Assembly (NCBI GenBank): GCA_030753015.1
Contig: JASMDC010000001.1
Coordinates: 1 to 64,000 of the forward strand
Source of the DNA: Candidatus Undinarchaeales archaeon
GTDB lineage: Archaea > SpSt-1190 > JASMDC01
Length of the DNA: 64,000 bases
Direction of reading: 5' to 3'
Part shown: in pieces, positions 33,247 to 43,700 of the stretch
How positions within the stretch are numbered: position 1 is the first letter of the stretch
Layout: every line of letters starts with the position of its first letter
Notes under the pieces: model-generated
The model's database searches: none
Seen by the model: the letters and a program-made list of their open reading frames with translations, nothing else
Told to the model about the DNA's origin: nothing
Translations under genes and position numbers: made by a program

Positions 33247-35277
33247 TCAGAGCACCTTGGCCCCTGCGTCCAGCTCCTTATCGATTGTGAGGAGGCCAAC
33301 GTCCTCGCCCACCTCTGCCGCCAGAAGCATACCATTCGATATGATGCCGCGAATCTTTGCGGGCTTGAGGTTGATCAGGACAACGATCCGCCGTCCGGGC
33401 AGGTCCTCGGCCTTGTACTGGTCGGCGATGCCCGCTACGAGCGTGCGCGGCTCCTCCTCGCCCACGTCCACCGTGAGCTTAAGGAGTTTCTTGGTGCCCT
33501 CCACCTGCTCGGCCGTCTTGATGACGGCCACACGGAGGTCGATCTTCTCGAACTCATCGAACGTAATCATCGGTTTTCCACCTTCTTTCTTCTTTGTTTC
33601 CTTCACGACCGACTTCGACTTCGCGGCCTTTTTCTTCTTATTCTCGTCCTCGATCTTTACGAAGAGTGGTGTGGGCTCGGGCACCGCGGTACCGGCCTCG
33701 ACAGTGACCACTTCGTCCCATGCCCGCTCCTCGGCCAGCCCCTCGCTCCCGACGGCCTCCCACATTAGCTGGGCGGACCGTGGGATGAACGGCGAGCTGA
33801 CTACCGCAAGCGCACCGACGACCTGGGCACAGAGGTTGATAGCCGTGCCCGCAGCGACAGGGTCGGTCTTCATCGTCTTCCAAGGCGCTCGGTCGTTGAA
33901 GAAACGGTTGCCCTCCTTGGCCAGCATGATTACCTCGTGGAGGGCGCCCTTCAGGTCATAGACGTCCATGCGCGCGTCGATCTTCTGCCGTGCCTTCTCG
34001 ATGGTGGCTAAAAGCTCCTGGTCCGCTTCGGCTAGAGGACCCCGTTCCGGGATCTTTCCACCGAAGAACCGGTGGGTGAACGTGAGAGTTCGGTGGACGA
34101 AGTTGCCCATGATGTCGGCGAGCTCGTCATTGATCCGTCGCTTGAGCTCGGCCATGGAGAAGTCCGTGTCCCGGGTCTGGGGTGCGTTGGCGAGCAGAGC
34201 GTACCGCCAGTAATCGACGGGATATATGTCCAGGGCCTGGTCGATCCATATGCCCACGCCACGGCTCTTGGAGAACTTCTGCCCCTCGAAGTTTAGGTAC
34301 TCGAAGCTGGCGATGTAGTGGGGGAGGTTGAAGTCCTCGCGCATACCGATGAGCATGCCGGGCCAGATGATGGTGTGGAAGGGCACGTTATCCTTCCCGA
34401 GGAAATGGATGAGCTTGGCCTCATCGTTGTACCAGTACTTCTTCCACTCGTCCGTTCTGCCCTCGTTCTCACACCACTCGATGGTGGAGGATATGTAGCC
34501 GATGGGAGCGTCGAACCATACGTAGATGACCTTGCCCTCGGCATCCTCCAGGGGAACGGGGACGCCCCACTCTATGTCCCGGGTGATGGCCCGGGGCTTG
34601 AGCCCCTCCTTGATCCATGCCAAGGGGAAGTTCCGGGCGTTGGCGGGCCAGTCGGTCTTGGCCTCCAGCCATGTTTTCAGCTCGGGTGCGAGCTTGGGGA
34701 GGTCGAGGAACCAGTGGGCTGTGATCCGCCACTCGGGTTTCGTGTGACAGGTGACGCAGTACGGTTCCTCCAGGTCCTCGGGATCGTGGACGGTCTGGCA
34801 GGCATCGCACTGGTCGCCCCGAGCGCCCTCGGCGCCACAGTTGGGGCATATGCCCTCCACGTACCGGTCCGGCAGGAAATGCTCGCACGTGGGGCAGAAC
34901 GGGAGGTTCATGTCCTCCTTGTGGATATAGCCGTTCTCGTGCAGCTTTGTGAAGAAGTGTGTGGTCATCTCGTAGTGGATCGGCTTGGTGGTCCGTGAGA
35001 AGTTATCGAACTTGATGTCGAACCGCTCGAAGCAGTCCTTGATGATGGCGTAGTACTTGTCAGCGAGCTCCCGCGGTGTTACACCCTCCTTCCTGGCCGA
35101 CACGGTGATGGGCGTCCCGTGCTCGTCGGTCCCGCAGATGTAGATGACCTCCTTGCCCTTCATCCTCAGCCAGCGGGAGTAGACGTCGGCCGGGAGGACC
35201 GATCCTATGAGGTTCCCCAGGTGAGGGATGTTGTTGACGTACGGCAGCGCCGAGGTCACGATGTAGCGTTCAGCCAT
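33247..35277 (-). CDS. metG: Methionyl-tRNA synthetase
   Basis: A 676-residue class Ia synthetase that charges tRNA-Met. The HIGH-type motif is PHLGN (residues 18-22) and the KMSKS-type motif is KFSKS. A zinc knuckle insertion contains four CxxC pairs (CPTC, CPNC, CDAC, CVTC). After the anticodon-binding domain a lysine-rich linker leads to a C-terminal EMAP/Trbp-like tRNA-binding domain ([11 protein letters not shown] through [10 protein letters not shown]). ATG at 35277 begins [20 protein letters not shown]-like CCTATTAAAATC is about 36-40 nt upstream. The frame to 35403 is an unsupported extension. Confidence 0.95.
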   Translation of the reverse strand: MAERYIVTSALPYVNNIPHLGNLIGSVLPADVYSRWLRMKGKEVIYICGTDEHGTPITVSARKEGVTPRELADKYYAIIKDCFERFDIKFDNFSRTTKPIHYEMTTHFFTKLHENGYIHKEDMNLPFCPTCEHFLPDRYVEGICPNCGAEGARGDQCDACQTVHDPEDLEEPYCVTCHTKPEWRITAHWFLDLPKLAPELKTWLEAKTDWPANARNFPLAWIKEGLKPRAITRDIEWGVPVPLEDAEGKVIYVWFDAPIGYISSTIEWCENEGRTDEWKKYWYNDEAKLIHFLGKDNVPFHTIIWPGMLIGMREDFNLPHYIASFEYLNFEGQKFSKSRGVGIWIDQALDIYPVDYWRYALLANAPQTRDTDFSMAELKRRINDELADIMGNFVHRTLTFTHRFFGGKIPERGPLAEADQELLATIEKARQKIDARMDVYDLKGALHEVIMLAKEGNRFFNDRAPWKTMKTDPVAAGTAINLCAQVVGALAVVSSPFIPRSAQLMWEAVGSEGLAEERAWDEVVTVEAGTAVPEPTPLFVKIEDENKKKKAAKSKSVVKETKKKEGGKPMITFDEFEKIDLRVAVIKTAEQVEGTKKLLKLTVDVGEEEPRTLVAGIADQYKAEDLPGRRIVVLINLKPAKIRGIISNGMLLAAEVGEDVGLLTIDKELDAGAKVL

Positions 35278-35466
35278 GGCCGTCCCTGTGGTTGCAGTCG
35301 GGGTAGATTTTAATAGGTTCCCCCGGAGGCCGGCGGATGCCGCCGCGTGGTGCCGTGCCGCATCCTCACATGCTTCCCTGCCGGTCAAGCCCCCGGAGTT
35401 CACCCTCTCGCGGCGTCCAACATCTTTTTAACTTTCCGGGCACTTAGTGTCTACTGGAGACCCGTG

Positions 35467-36585
35467 ATGCTCGAGGGGGAGATACGCGCGCTCGCCCAAC
35501 GTCTCAAGGGCGAGGCCGCACAGCGCAAGGACCTGGCGCATTCGCTGCGACAGGTGCACCGGGAGGTATCCATCACCGAGGTCGACGAGCACGGTGATAC
35601 TGTCATCGACGACCGGCTCATCGAGCGGGTGCAGGGGGACGCGGCCCACACCACCATCGCCGGGATCGACGGAGGGCTCCTGACCCGCGAGTGCCACGGT
35701 ATCGACATAATCATGACCCGGGCCGTGGGGGTCCGGTTCGGGTACACTGACGGCCGGATCGATCAGTGCGACTATCTGCCTGCTCCGATCGTGACGCCCA
35801 CGATCACCGTGGTGACCGAGCCCCTCTCAGAGAGCGACCTCCGGCTCCGGGCCGGGATGGAGCGCCAGATGGCCGAGCTGGCCACGGCCGCCCGGATGGC
35901 GCGCACACACGCCCCGGACCTCCTGCTCATGGACGGTTCCGTGGCGCCCCACCCTTCCCTCCAACCCCCGGCCGACTCGACAATGAAGGACATGTACCAC
36001 GCCCTCATGGACCGGTACGTGGACCTCTACAAGGCCTGTGAGCGCGCAGGCAGCCAGCTCGCGGGGGTGGTGGAGGACTCCCGGGGGACCCGGTTCTCGA
36101 TGGTGCTGGCGGACAGGATCGTCCCCAACCTGGACCCAGGGACCGTGAACGCCGACGCGGGCGACATGCTGCGCAGGAGCAGGGACACGCCCCTCCTCAC
36201 CCACCTCATGGAACAGCGGGAGCGGACCTTCGTGTTCAAGTACTCGCGACGCGCCTACGACCATCCCATGCTCCGGGACCTAGGCACGTGGGGCGAGCGG
36301 GTGCACTCGTTCTATCTCCGGACCGCGGCCCTCGACAGACCGGTCCGGGTGGACTTCCTTGTCTCGGCAGGGAACATCAGCAAGCAGGCCGACGCACTGG
36401 CCGCCACGCTCCTGGCGATCTCGGGACACCACGACCTCTACGGCATCCCCACGGTGCTCATCGAGGCCGATGGCCGGGCCAAGCTCTCCCAGGACGATAT
36501 CGAGATGGTCCACGCGCTCATCGCCGATATGATGGGCGGGCCGCCGGGATCGATGGACCTTCGACGGCATGGGAGGCCGTTCTAG
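35467..36585 (+). CDS. nurA: NurA-type 5'-3' nuclease
   Basis: A 372-residue protein with the NurA domain. The first metal-binding acidic motif is IAGIDGGLL, a second is LLLMDGSVAP, and a third region VEDSRGTRFS and KYSRRAYDHP follow. NurA works with HerA in resecting DNA ends for recombination. ATG at 35467 is preceded by GGAGA and by a TATA-like CTTTTTAAC about 35-40 nt upstream. The frame open from 35347 overlaps the divergent metG promoter region and is not used. herA is 2.1 kb downstream on the same strand, separated by two other genes. Confidence 0.88.
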   Translation: MLEGEIRALAQRLKGEAAQRKDLAHSLRQVHREVSITEVDEHGDTVIDDRLIERVQGDAAHTTIAGIDGGLLTRECHGIDIIMTRAVGVRFGYTDGRIDQCDYLPAPIVTPTITVVTEPLSESDLRLRAGMERQMAELATAARMARTHAPDLLLMDGSVAPHPSLQPPADSTMKDMYHALMDRYVDLYKACERAGSQLAGVVEDSRGTRFSMVLADRIVPNLDPGTVNADAGDMLRRSRDTPLLTHLMEQRERTFVFKYSRRAYDHPMLRDLGTWGERVHSFYLRTAALDRPVRVDFLVSAGNISKQADALAATLLAISGHHDLYGIPTVLIEADGRAKLSQDDIEMVHALIADMMGGPPGSMDLRRHGRPF

Positions 36586-36586
36586 G

Positions 36587-37807
36587 ATGGCCCGGCGCAC
36601 GACGCTCATGGTCCTTGCCTTCGTGGCTATACTGGCGGTCGGCCTCCCCCCTTCCCCAGCCATGAACGTGGACGTGACGCTCGAGCCCCCCGGAGTGGAG
36701 CGTGGCCAGACGACCGTCCTGAGGTTCACGCTGGTCAACAACCTGCGCATGCCCCGTAACGCCACGGTCGCCATCGGGCTTCCGGAGGGCGTAGCCCTGG
36801 TCAATGCCACAGTCCCACTGGGATCCGGTCTACCGCTCGTTCACGAGGCGGTGCTTGGAGCACATGAGGTCATCACAGGGGATCTTTTGCTTAGGGTGGA
36901 CGCGAACGGGCCGCGGACCGTCGCGTTCGCAGTGTCGTTCCCCGCTGGAGGCGAGGGTTCCCCGATCATCACTCTCGAGCGCGAGCTGGGGATCCTTGTC
37001 CTCGACCAGCTCCCGGTCATCCCATCGGTGACCTTCGACGATGTTCCAGCCACCGCTCCGGACGCTCCTGCGATGCTCAGGCTCCTGGGAGCTAACGCTG
37101 ATACAGAGATCGCTGTGGAGGTGATGGCGTCGTGCGAGCTCCCGGCCGGGCTCGGACCTCCGGGCGACGCGCCCAGCACGCACCTGACCGTCGGACCACT
37201 TACCATCGGTCCGAACGGGACCGTGGAGCACGAGGTTGCCCTCGTTTCAGTGCGCACCGGTGAACGGTGGCTCTCCTGCCAGACGGCCTTCCGCCCCACA
37301 GGTACCGACGACTGGATCCCCATAGAGGAGGGGGTGCCGGTAGCGCTCCACTTCCCCCAGTTCAGCCCGCGAGCATCGACGCCCGATGAAGTGGGCCCCG
37401 ATCCCGCCGTCAAGTCCACGATGCTCAAGGACGTGGCAGTGCTCCGTACAAGGACCGAAGTGGCCTTCTTCAACGGCCTGCTCACCGACGAGCAGGTGGC
37501 CGGAATGATCGCCTCCCTGGAGGAGGGGCGGACGATGGTGGAGCAGGGTTCCATGGACCGGGCCGCGGAGCGAGTGAAGGTCGTGAACGCGACATTGGAG
37601 AACGTCGCACGCCAGCGGCTCCAGGGCAGGGTACGCGCTGCTCTCGCCGTGATAGTTGTGCTGCTCGCCCTCATCGGCACGTCGTTCATCCTGCACAACA
37701 AGCCCGAGCGGGGCCGCTGCTCCTACTGTGGCCATGTCCTGGGCGTGAACGGGAGCTGTACCTACTGCTCTGATAGATACTCACGGGCGCCGGAGCGACC
37801 CATCTAG
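36587..37807 (+). CDS. Secreted/membrane protein with C-terminal helix and zinc ribbon
   Basis: A 406-residue protein with an N-terminal signal peptide (about residues 6-26), a large extracellular beta-sandwich-like portion with NEW3/CARDB-type character (VERGQTTVLRFTLVN, ATVAIGLPEGVALVNATV), a C-terminal membrane helix (ALAVIVVLLALIGTSFI) and a small cytoplasmic zinc ribbon CSYCGHVLGVNGSCTYC. ATG at 36587 lies one base after the nurA stop, so it is probably cotranscribed with nurA. A zinc ribbon on the cytoplasmic side of a surface protein suggests signalling or assembly, but I recognise no family. Confidence 0.72.
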   Translation: MARRTTLMVLAFVAILAVGLPPSPAMNVDVTLEPPGVERGQTTVLRFTLVNNLRMPRNATVAIGLPEGVALVNATVPLGSGLPLVHEAVLGAHEVITGDLLLRVDANGPRTVAFAVSFPAGGEGSPIITLERELGILVLDQLPVIPSVTFDDVPATAPDAPAMLRLLGANADTEIAVEVMASCELPAGLGPPGDAPSTHLTVGPLTIGPNGTVEHEVALVSVRTGERWLSCQTAFRPTGTDDWIPIEEGVPVALHFPQFSPRASTPDEVGPDPAVKSTMLKDVAVLRTRTEVAFFNGLLTDEQVAGMIASLEEGRTMVEQGSMDRAAERVKVVNATLENVARQRLQGRVRAALAVIVVLLALIGTSFILHNKPERGRCSYCGHVLGVNGSCTYCSDRYSRAPERPI

Positions 37808-37812
37808 GTCCT

Positions 37813-38631
37813 CTATCGGGTGACCGCCTGAACGAGCTCGGCGGCCAGCTTCTCCTCCTCCTGAGGGGAGAGCCTGACCTCTTCGGGGGTGACCTTCAGG
37901 TACTTGGCGACGCCGGCATAGATGCCCGGCAGGGACCGGAGCACGCGCTCGCGGGTGATGCCGCTGGCGGGACCGAGGGTGCCCTTCTGCACCAGGTTCG
38001 CGAGGAACCGGCCGACGAGCTGGTACTTGTCCTGCGGCAGCCCCTCACCGGACCGTCGTTTGGAGCGCATGACCTTCTCGGGCGAGATGCGGGTAGCGTT
38101 GGCCCACACGCCCATAGTCTGCTCCATCTTGTCGAGCACACCATCGATGCGCTCGAGCACATCGTCGGTTGCCTTCCGCTCACCGGCTCCCGGTCGGGGC
38201 GGTGCCCCCGGTCTCTGTTGAGCTGCCATCGTCGCCGGACGGACGCGGGGTGCCGGGCCCGCGACGGTGGTGCGGACCTGGGCAGTCGGTTTCACAGCGG
38301 GTTGGCCCTTGAGCTCCTTGAAAGCGCTGGACCGCTCCAAGGCGGTGATATGGTCCTCGAGCAGTCCGATGTCGTGCTCAAGGATCCGGGACTCGTCGAC
38401 GGTGATGGGGACCGATGCCTCCTCCTCGACCTCCTCGAAGCGGTGCTCGAGCTCACGGATGCGGCGCTCTTCGCCCTTCCACCCTTTGATACGGTCGATG
38501 TTCCCTTCCATCCAGTTGTGGAGGCGGGCCTTGTCCCGGTCGATGCGCTCGACGATCTCGCGGCTAGGACCCTCAGGTGGTGTGGTCTTCTTCATTACCT
38601 TCCGGATGACACGTCGTCCTACTGTCGGCAT
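37813..38631 (-). CDS. Coiled-coil protein with conserved-looking C-terminal domain, unknown
   Basis: A 272-residue protein. Residues 20-120 are charged coiled coil, 125-175 a proline/alanine-rich linker (ending RPGAPPRPGAGE), and 180-272 a compact helical domain. ATG at 38631 is chosen because the longer frame to 38745 lies in the herA promoter/coding region. The promoter is probably the shared TATA at 38671-38685, giving a leader of about 25 nt. Divergent placement next to herA hints at a link with DNA processing or at chance. No family recognised. Confidence 0.65.
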   Translation of the reverse strand: MPTVGRRVIRKVMKKTTPPEGPSREIVERIDRDKARLHNWMEGNIDRIKGWKGEERRIRELEHRFEEVEEEASVPITVDESRILEHDIGLLEDHITALERSSAFKELKGQPAVKPTAQVRTTVAGPAPRVRPATMAAQQRPGAPPRPGAGERKATDDVLERIDGVLDKMEQTMGVWANATRISPEKVMRSKRRSGEGLPQDKYQLVGRFLANLVQKGTLGPASGITRERVLRSLPGIYAGVAKYLKVTPEEVRLSPQEEEKLAAELVQAVTR

Positions 38632-38670
38632 TGTAAGGCCCCGTCTTAACTGGAACAGTTGTGAGTAAAT

Positions 38671-38685
38671 CTTTTTATTTAAAGG
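38671..38685. promoter_or_regulatory. Shared TATA element between herA and the coiled-coil gene
   Basis: TTTTTATTTAAAGGT lies about 27-30 nt before the herA ATG at 38703 (leaderless). On the minus strand CTTTAAATAAAAAG serves the gene starting at 38631 with a longer leader. Confidence 0.6.
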
Positions 38686-38702
38686 TGCGGTGGAAGTCAC
38701 CG

Positions 38703-40220
38703 ATGGACGAGATAGGTACCGTGATCTCTTCGCTGGAAGGGCCATCCCCCACTCGGTTCTCGTTCGTGGTACGGGAGGGCAGCGAGCCCATGCCCGTACG
38801 CAAGGACCAGTTCGTCAAGGTCGATTGTGAGGAGGGAACCCTCATCGCACGGGTCGTGGACCTGCGCAAGACGAACCGCTACTTCGCCAGGGCCGAGTCA
38901 GTCAAAGAGTACGAGCGCGGCGGTTCCACGCTGAGCGCCCTTTTCCCCACCGACCGGTGGGAGTTCCTGGTCGGCGACGCCGTCCCACTGGGTGTGCTCC
39001 GCGAAGGTGTCCAGCGCCCGTCGTTCCCCCCGTCGCCAGGCAGTAAGGTGACCTTGGCCGACAGCGAGACCCTGCGGACCTTTCTGGGCATCGAGACCGA
39101 CGGGATCCATATTGGGAGTGTGGCCCATCACGACCTGGACGCGCGGCTCAACCTCACCCGCCTCTTCCAGAAGCACATTGCCATCCTCGCGCTCTCGGGT
39201 GCTGGGAAATCCTATCTCACGACCGTGCTCATGGAGGAGCTGCTGTCGCGGCCCGCGGGCAAGGGCCGCGTAGCACTTGTGGTGCTCGACAGCCACGGGG
39301 AGTATACTTCCCTGGGCCAAGCAGACGATCCGGTGGGAGCTGGCAAGGTCACGGTGGTCGGCGGGGACGACTACCGCATCGCCGTGCCCAAGCTATCCGC
39401 CTTCGGCATCGCAGAGTACATCCCCAGGATGTCGTCCGCCCAGCGGCGGGAACTGTCGCGGGTCATCGCACGGGCGCGGGAGGAGAAGCGTGGCAAGTAC
39501 GACCTGGCCGACCTAATCGAGCTGGTGAGGACCGACGAGACCATCCACGAGAACATCGTGCCCGCACTCGTCGGCTGGCTCAACGACCTGAACGCCACCG
39601 GGCTTTTCGCCAAGAAGGACCGGCCCAGCCTCAAGCGTCTGGTCAAGCCGGGAAAGGCCGTCATCCTAGACCTCTCGCCGCTCACCAACCTTAGGGCCAA
39701 GCAGATCATCGTCACCCACGTATCGCGGACCATCTTCAAGCTCCGGCAGCGGGGCGAAGTGTGCCCCTACGTGCAGGTGGTCGAGGAGGCGCATAACTAC
39801 GTGCCCGAGGGCGAGGCGCGGGAGTGGGCGCTGTCCCGTTCCATTATCCAGAAGATCGCCCGGGAGGGGCGGAAGTTCTACGCCGGCCTCTGCCTCATCA
39901 GCCAACGACCCATCCAGCTATCCACCACTGCTCTCTCCCAGTGCAACACCCACATAATCCTCAGGGTCACCAATCCCTATGACCTCGACCACATCGGCCG
40001 CTCCAGCGAGGGCATCTCACGCGAGGTCCTGAACACCATCTCGAGCCTGCGGGTGGGCGAAGCGCTCGTCGTGGGCGCGGCGGTGAACTACCCGGCCTTC
40101 ATCAAGGTCCGCCGCCGCCGGTCCAGCGAGCCGTCCCACGCGCGGGGGCTGGAGGACGCGGCCAGCGACTACGAGAACGGTGTCGAGATCTCGGAACGCG
40201 ACGTGGACGCGTTCATGTAG
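38703..40220 (+). CDS. herA: HerA-type hexameric DNA translocase ATPase
   Basis: A 505-residue FtsK/HerA-family ATPase. The N-terminal beta-barrel (HAS-like) domain covers about residues 1-120. The P-loop LALSGAGKSYLT is at about 163-173, Walker B is VQVVEEAHNYVP, with an arginine-rich SRSIIQKIAREGRKF afterwards and QRPIQLSTTALSQCNTHIIL as sensor region. HerA pumps DNA with NurA during end resection. The ATG at 38703 is about 30 nt after the TATA element, so it is preferred to the codon at 38661 that lies upstream of the promoter. Confidence 0.9.
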   Translation: MDEIGTVISSLEGPSPTRFSFVVREGSEPMPVRKDQFVKVDCEEGTLIARVVDLRKTNRYFARAESVKEYERGGSTLSALFPTDRWEFLVGDAVPLGVLREGVQRPSFPPSPGSKVTLADSETLRTFLGIETDGIHIGSVAHHDLDARLNLTRLFQKHIAILALSGAGKSYLTTVLMEELLSRPAGKGRVALVVLDSHGEYTSLGQADDPVGAGKVTVVGGDDYRIAVPKLSAFGIAEYIPRMSSAQRRELSRVIARAREEKRGKYDLADLIELVRTDETIHENIVPALVGWLNDLNATGLFAKKDRPSLKRLVKPGKAVILDLSPLTNLRAKQIIVTHVSRTIFKLRQRGEVCPYVQVVEEAHNYVPEGEAREWALSRSIIQKIAREGRKFYAGLCLISQRPIQLSTTALSQCNTHIILRVTNPYDLDHIGRSSEGISREVLNTISSLRVGEALVVGAAVNYPAFIKVRRRRSSEPSHARGLEDAASDYENGVEISERDVDAFM

Positions 40221-40224
40221 GGAT

Positions 40225-43200
40225 TCAGTCCCCTCTCCTGACGTGAACGCCCTCTATCCGGACGGGATATGTCGCGCTCACGTTCAATGCATCGATCCCC
40301 TCCGTCATCCATGACCATTGGGTGCTCAGGCGGATGAGATAATCGTTGTATGTATCGGACGGGCCGACGTTGAACGAGAACCGGGACCCCATCGTTCCGT
40401 ACCGCACGATCACGGTCGCAGCATCGTCCGCCCTCGCCCGGATGTGGAGGTAGTTGCCGGACCGTTTATCGATGGCGGGGTCCACGGGCAGCGTGATGCC
40501 CTGCCAATCGACGACCTGCTCCTCGGGATCATCATATAGCGTGGCGATGACATCGGTCCTGTGGGCGGCATCTCGTTCATCGAACGAACCCCAGATGTAC
40601 GGCAGCTCCCTGAGGTCGAACCGCTGGGTGACCGTAGTACCAATATAATGGAACGAGCGTTTCTCGATGATCCGGGCGTCGACGACCTCGAACGTGGTGT
40701 CGGGCGGGACGTCCAGAGTAACGCTCTCGAGCTCACCGATCGTACCATCCTTGGGGAGGGGGACGGATACTTCCGTCCTCCCCTGATCATTGATGGGGAA
40801 GGGCTCGAACTTGCCGACCACGTGAGATGGGTAGCGGTGGTCGAACCTGATCAGTCCGCTGCTCTTCCTGGAGCTCACGTAGGTGAGGTTCAGGGTGCTC
40901 GATGTCCCGCGCTTTGGGCCCAGCTCGCTCGTGTTGAGCCCGTCGAGGTCGACGAAGTCCCACATCCGCAGGCAGTCCTCGCCCGTCCATGGGCATGATG
41001 TGGCACCATCGGTATCGGAAGACGCACTGGGCTCGATGATCTTCCGCGTGATAGGCAGCACGATCACAGCGGGAGTCCTCTCCTGGAACGCCGCGTCATT
41101 GGCGATCCAGAGCTCGTAGAGGTAAACACGTCCTAGGGGACGATAGTTACGATAGATGAACTCGGCGACGCGGTAACTGCGCACCTCGTTCGGAACACCG
41201 TCCACATTATCTCAGTCCATGCCTGACATCATGCACGAGGCGCCGTTCTGCTTGAACACGACGAACGGGAGCTTCCCTGCACCATACGCAGCCTCCAGCT
41301 CGTCCACGACCGAGGTCTGGATCCGTTCCGACGCCTGGGCCAGGTTATTAGGGATCGAGGTGACGATCCTCCTGTCAGCCATCACGTAGAGAAGGGGGGC
41401 GTTTGTGAAGTCGAAGAAGGTCTGCTCGGGGCTGAGGTGATGATCGAAGAACTCGACGAGGCGCCCGTACTGATCGTCATTGTCCCTCAACCTCGTCATG
41501 CCGGGTACCCAGTCATGGAAACGGAAGAGGTCGTCATCGAGCAGGATATCGATCCGCGGGAAGGCACAGATGTAAACGAGCGCCAACAGCACGAAGAACG
41601 CCTTCGCCAGATCGGCTCGTTTGATCTCGAGGTAGAACGGAAGGCACATGGCCAGGAAATAGAAGAAATAGGTACAGTATCCGACCCGGAAGAGAGTGTA
41701 GCGGATTATGGACCTGACGAAGAGGGCCGTGGAGAAGATGCTGAGGTGCAGGAGGGTCAGCTGGCGGGTCGTGAAAGGTGTTCGTTGGAAGAACCCCCTG
41801 ATGATGGCATAGCAGATATACACGACAGAGACCGAGGGGATGAGGAGGTACTGGAAGAGGATGCGCGAGATATGATGCGTCCGTGTGTCGAAGAGGGACT
41901 CCGACGTGAGGGAGCGGGCGCCCACGCTCAGGAAATCCCGATACCGTTCCAGGAGAGCGGACAGAGGGACATCACTGGTCACCAGGACGATGGCCATGTA
42001 CATCGAGGCCGTGGCCGCGAGAGCGAGGAGTAGACCACGTCCCTCGCGGACACATGGTCTTCCGGATCGGCCCGATGCCTCCGGCCGAGGAACACGTAGG
42101 CCCAGACGAGGGCGGACGACCCGAGGGAAGCGACGCACAGGTCCATCCTCCAGAAGAAGAGGAGGAACTGGTACGACCAGAAGAGCACCAGGTGGGGGAA
42201 CCTCCCGGGCCGGAGCAGCCGCGGTAGAAGGAGGATGGGAATGAGGGTGAAAAGGAGTGAGTCGTAATAGTAGGAACCGTGCATGAGGCCGAACGTCCCG
42301 TAGGCCCCCCTGATCATAGGGAGCGTCAGCACGCTGATGAACGCGAAAGTGCTCCCGGCCACGACCGAGAGGACGGCGTAGAGAATGAGCATGGCCGGTA
42401 TCATGAGGAGCCAGTTCCACAGCATGGGCTCGACGAGACGGTATCCGTTGACGAGAGAATAGACGATCTTTGGTACGGCCTCGGTCAGCCCGTGGGTGGG
42501 GAGGATGTCGATGTAGGGAACACTCCCGTAATTGAAGAGCTGGTGGGATGCGAGCATCTCTTGACCGAGGTGGTGGAGGTCGTAGCAGACATAGGACAGG
42601 ACGTGTTCGTGCCTCGCGTAGAGCGTTACTGTGGCTATGATGAGCGGGAGGTAGTACCACTCAACGATCCGGTAGCTCGTCGGACGGGTGAACGGGCGAA
42701 GGAGAGACATCAGGAAGAGGAGAACGCTCATGAGAATGAGGAGCCCGCAGGTCAACAATGCAAGGGTCTGGGGAGGGACCATCGATCTGGATGAGAGCGT
42801 GTACTGGAGCTCGTTCACGAGCGGGACCGATATCGGGATGAGCGCATACGTAATGGAGGAGAGGAGGAGGGCGTCATCGAACCGTGACCTTCCGATGGAA
42901 AGGCCCTGGAGCGCCTCGAAGATGGTGGCATAGAACAGGAAGAAGATACACACCAGGAACGGGTACGCGTACACGTGCCATGAGCTCACGGTGAATGTGC
43001 TGTTCGTCAGGATCCAGTGGACGAAGAAGAGGGGGTAGGGGAAGAGCAGCCCGTAGACGAGGACCTGACGGTCCGGGAACCACGTGTCAATGAAGGTGGC
43101 ATCGCATGTCAGTGCGATCGCCCTGGCGACGATATAGCAGTAGAGGAGGATGAGGTATACGAAGAACAGGCACATGATGTTGAAGAAGAGGACCTCCCCG

Positions 43201-43571
43201 GTCAGCAGGAAGAGGGGGAACATCGTCAGTGCGAAGAGGGATACGTCGAAGAGGAGGGCACGCAGCTCATGACCGAGCGCATTTCGTGGTTCCCGTCGAA
43301 GATGTGTGTTCACGGTCCCGAAGATCAACAGATTCCCGATGATCAGGGCTATTGACGCTCCGATGACAACGAAATAGAGGACGCCACGATAGGGGGCATC
43401 GATCCCCGAGACGACCGTGATCCCGATCGCCCTGTCCGTGAAATCCTTGAGCTCGAGCGATGTCCCGTGGAGGATGCAGTATACAACAGTAAGGCCGAGC
43501 AGGACGCTAAGAAGGTAGTCCTCGCTCTCAAGGCTCAAGCGTCTTCCTTGAATACCCCCCCTCCTTACCAC
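40225..43571 (-). pseudogene. Large membrane glycosyltransferase-like gene, broken by a frameshift and an in-frame TGA
   Basis: Three reading segments form one product of about 1,100 residues. Segment 1 (43571 to about 42040) has many membrane helices. Segment 2 (about 42040 to 41212) continues with more helices and a soluble part including FFDFTNAPLLYVMADRRIVT and KLPFVVFKQNG. Segment 3 (41211 to 40225) has VDGVPNEVRSYRVAEFIYRNYRPLG and a sugar-binding-like beta domain. Segments 1 and 2 are in different frames, joining near 42022-42055. Segments 2 and 3 are in the same frame, separated only by TGA at 41212-41214. In related bacterial proteins these KQ and VDGVPN motifs sit in one chain with an aromatic residue near the stop. 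So this looks like a GT-C-type enzyme gene in decay, or an assembly error. Confidence 0.7.
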
Positions 43572-43700
43572 ACGTCTTCAACCTTGTGGGAGTGCATCCT
43601 TTTCAAACGTCCGTCCCTCCAAAAGCCACTTTCACCCATCCTCATCGAAGGAGGGTAGTTTTAAATGGGTAGCCGCCCATCGCAGTCCTGGTAGTTAGAA

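Noticed and set aside
41212-41214. Selenocysteine reading of the in-frame TGA
   Set aside because: No SECIS-like element was recognised nearby and many other genes here end in TGA; a nonsense mutation or sequencing error is simpler, though not excluded.
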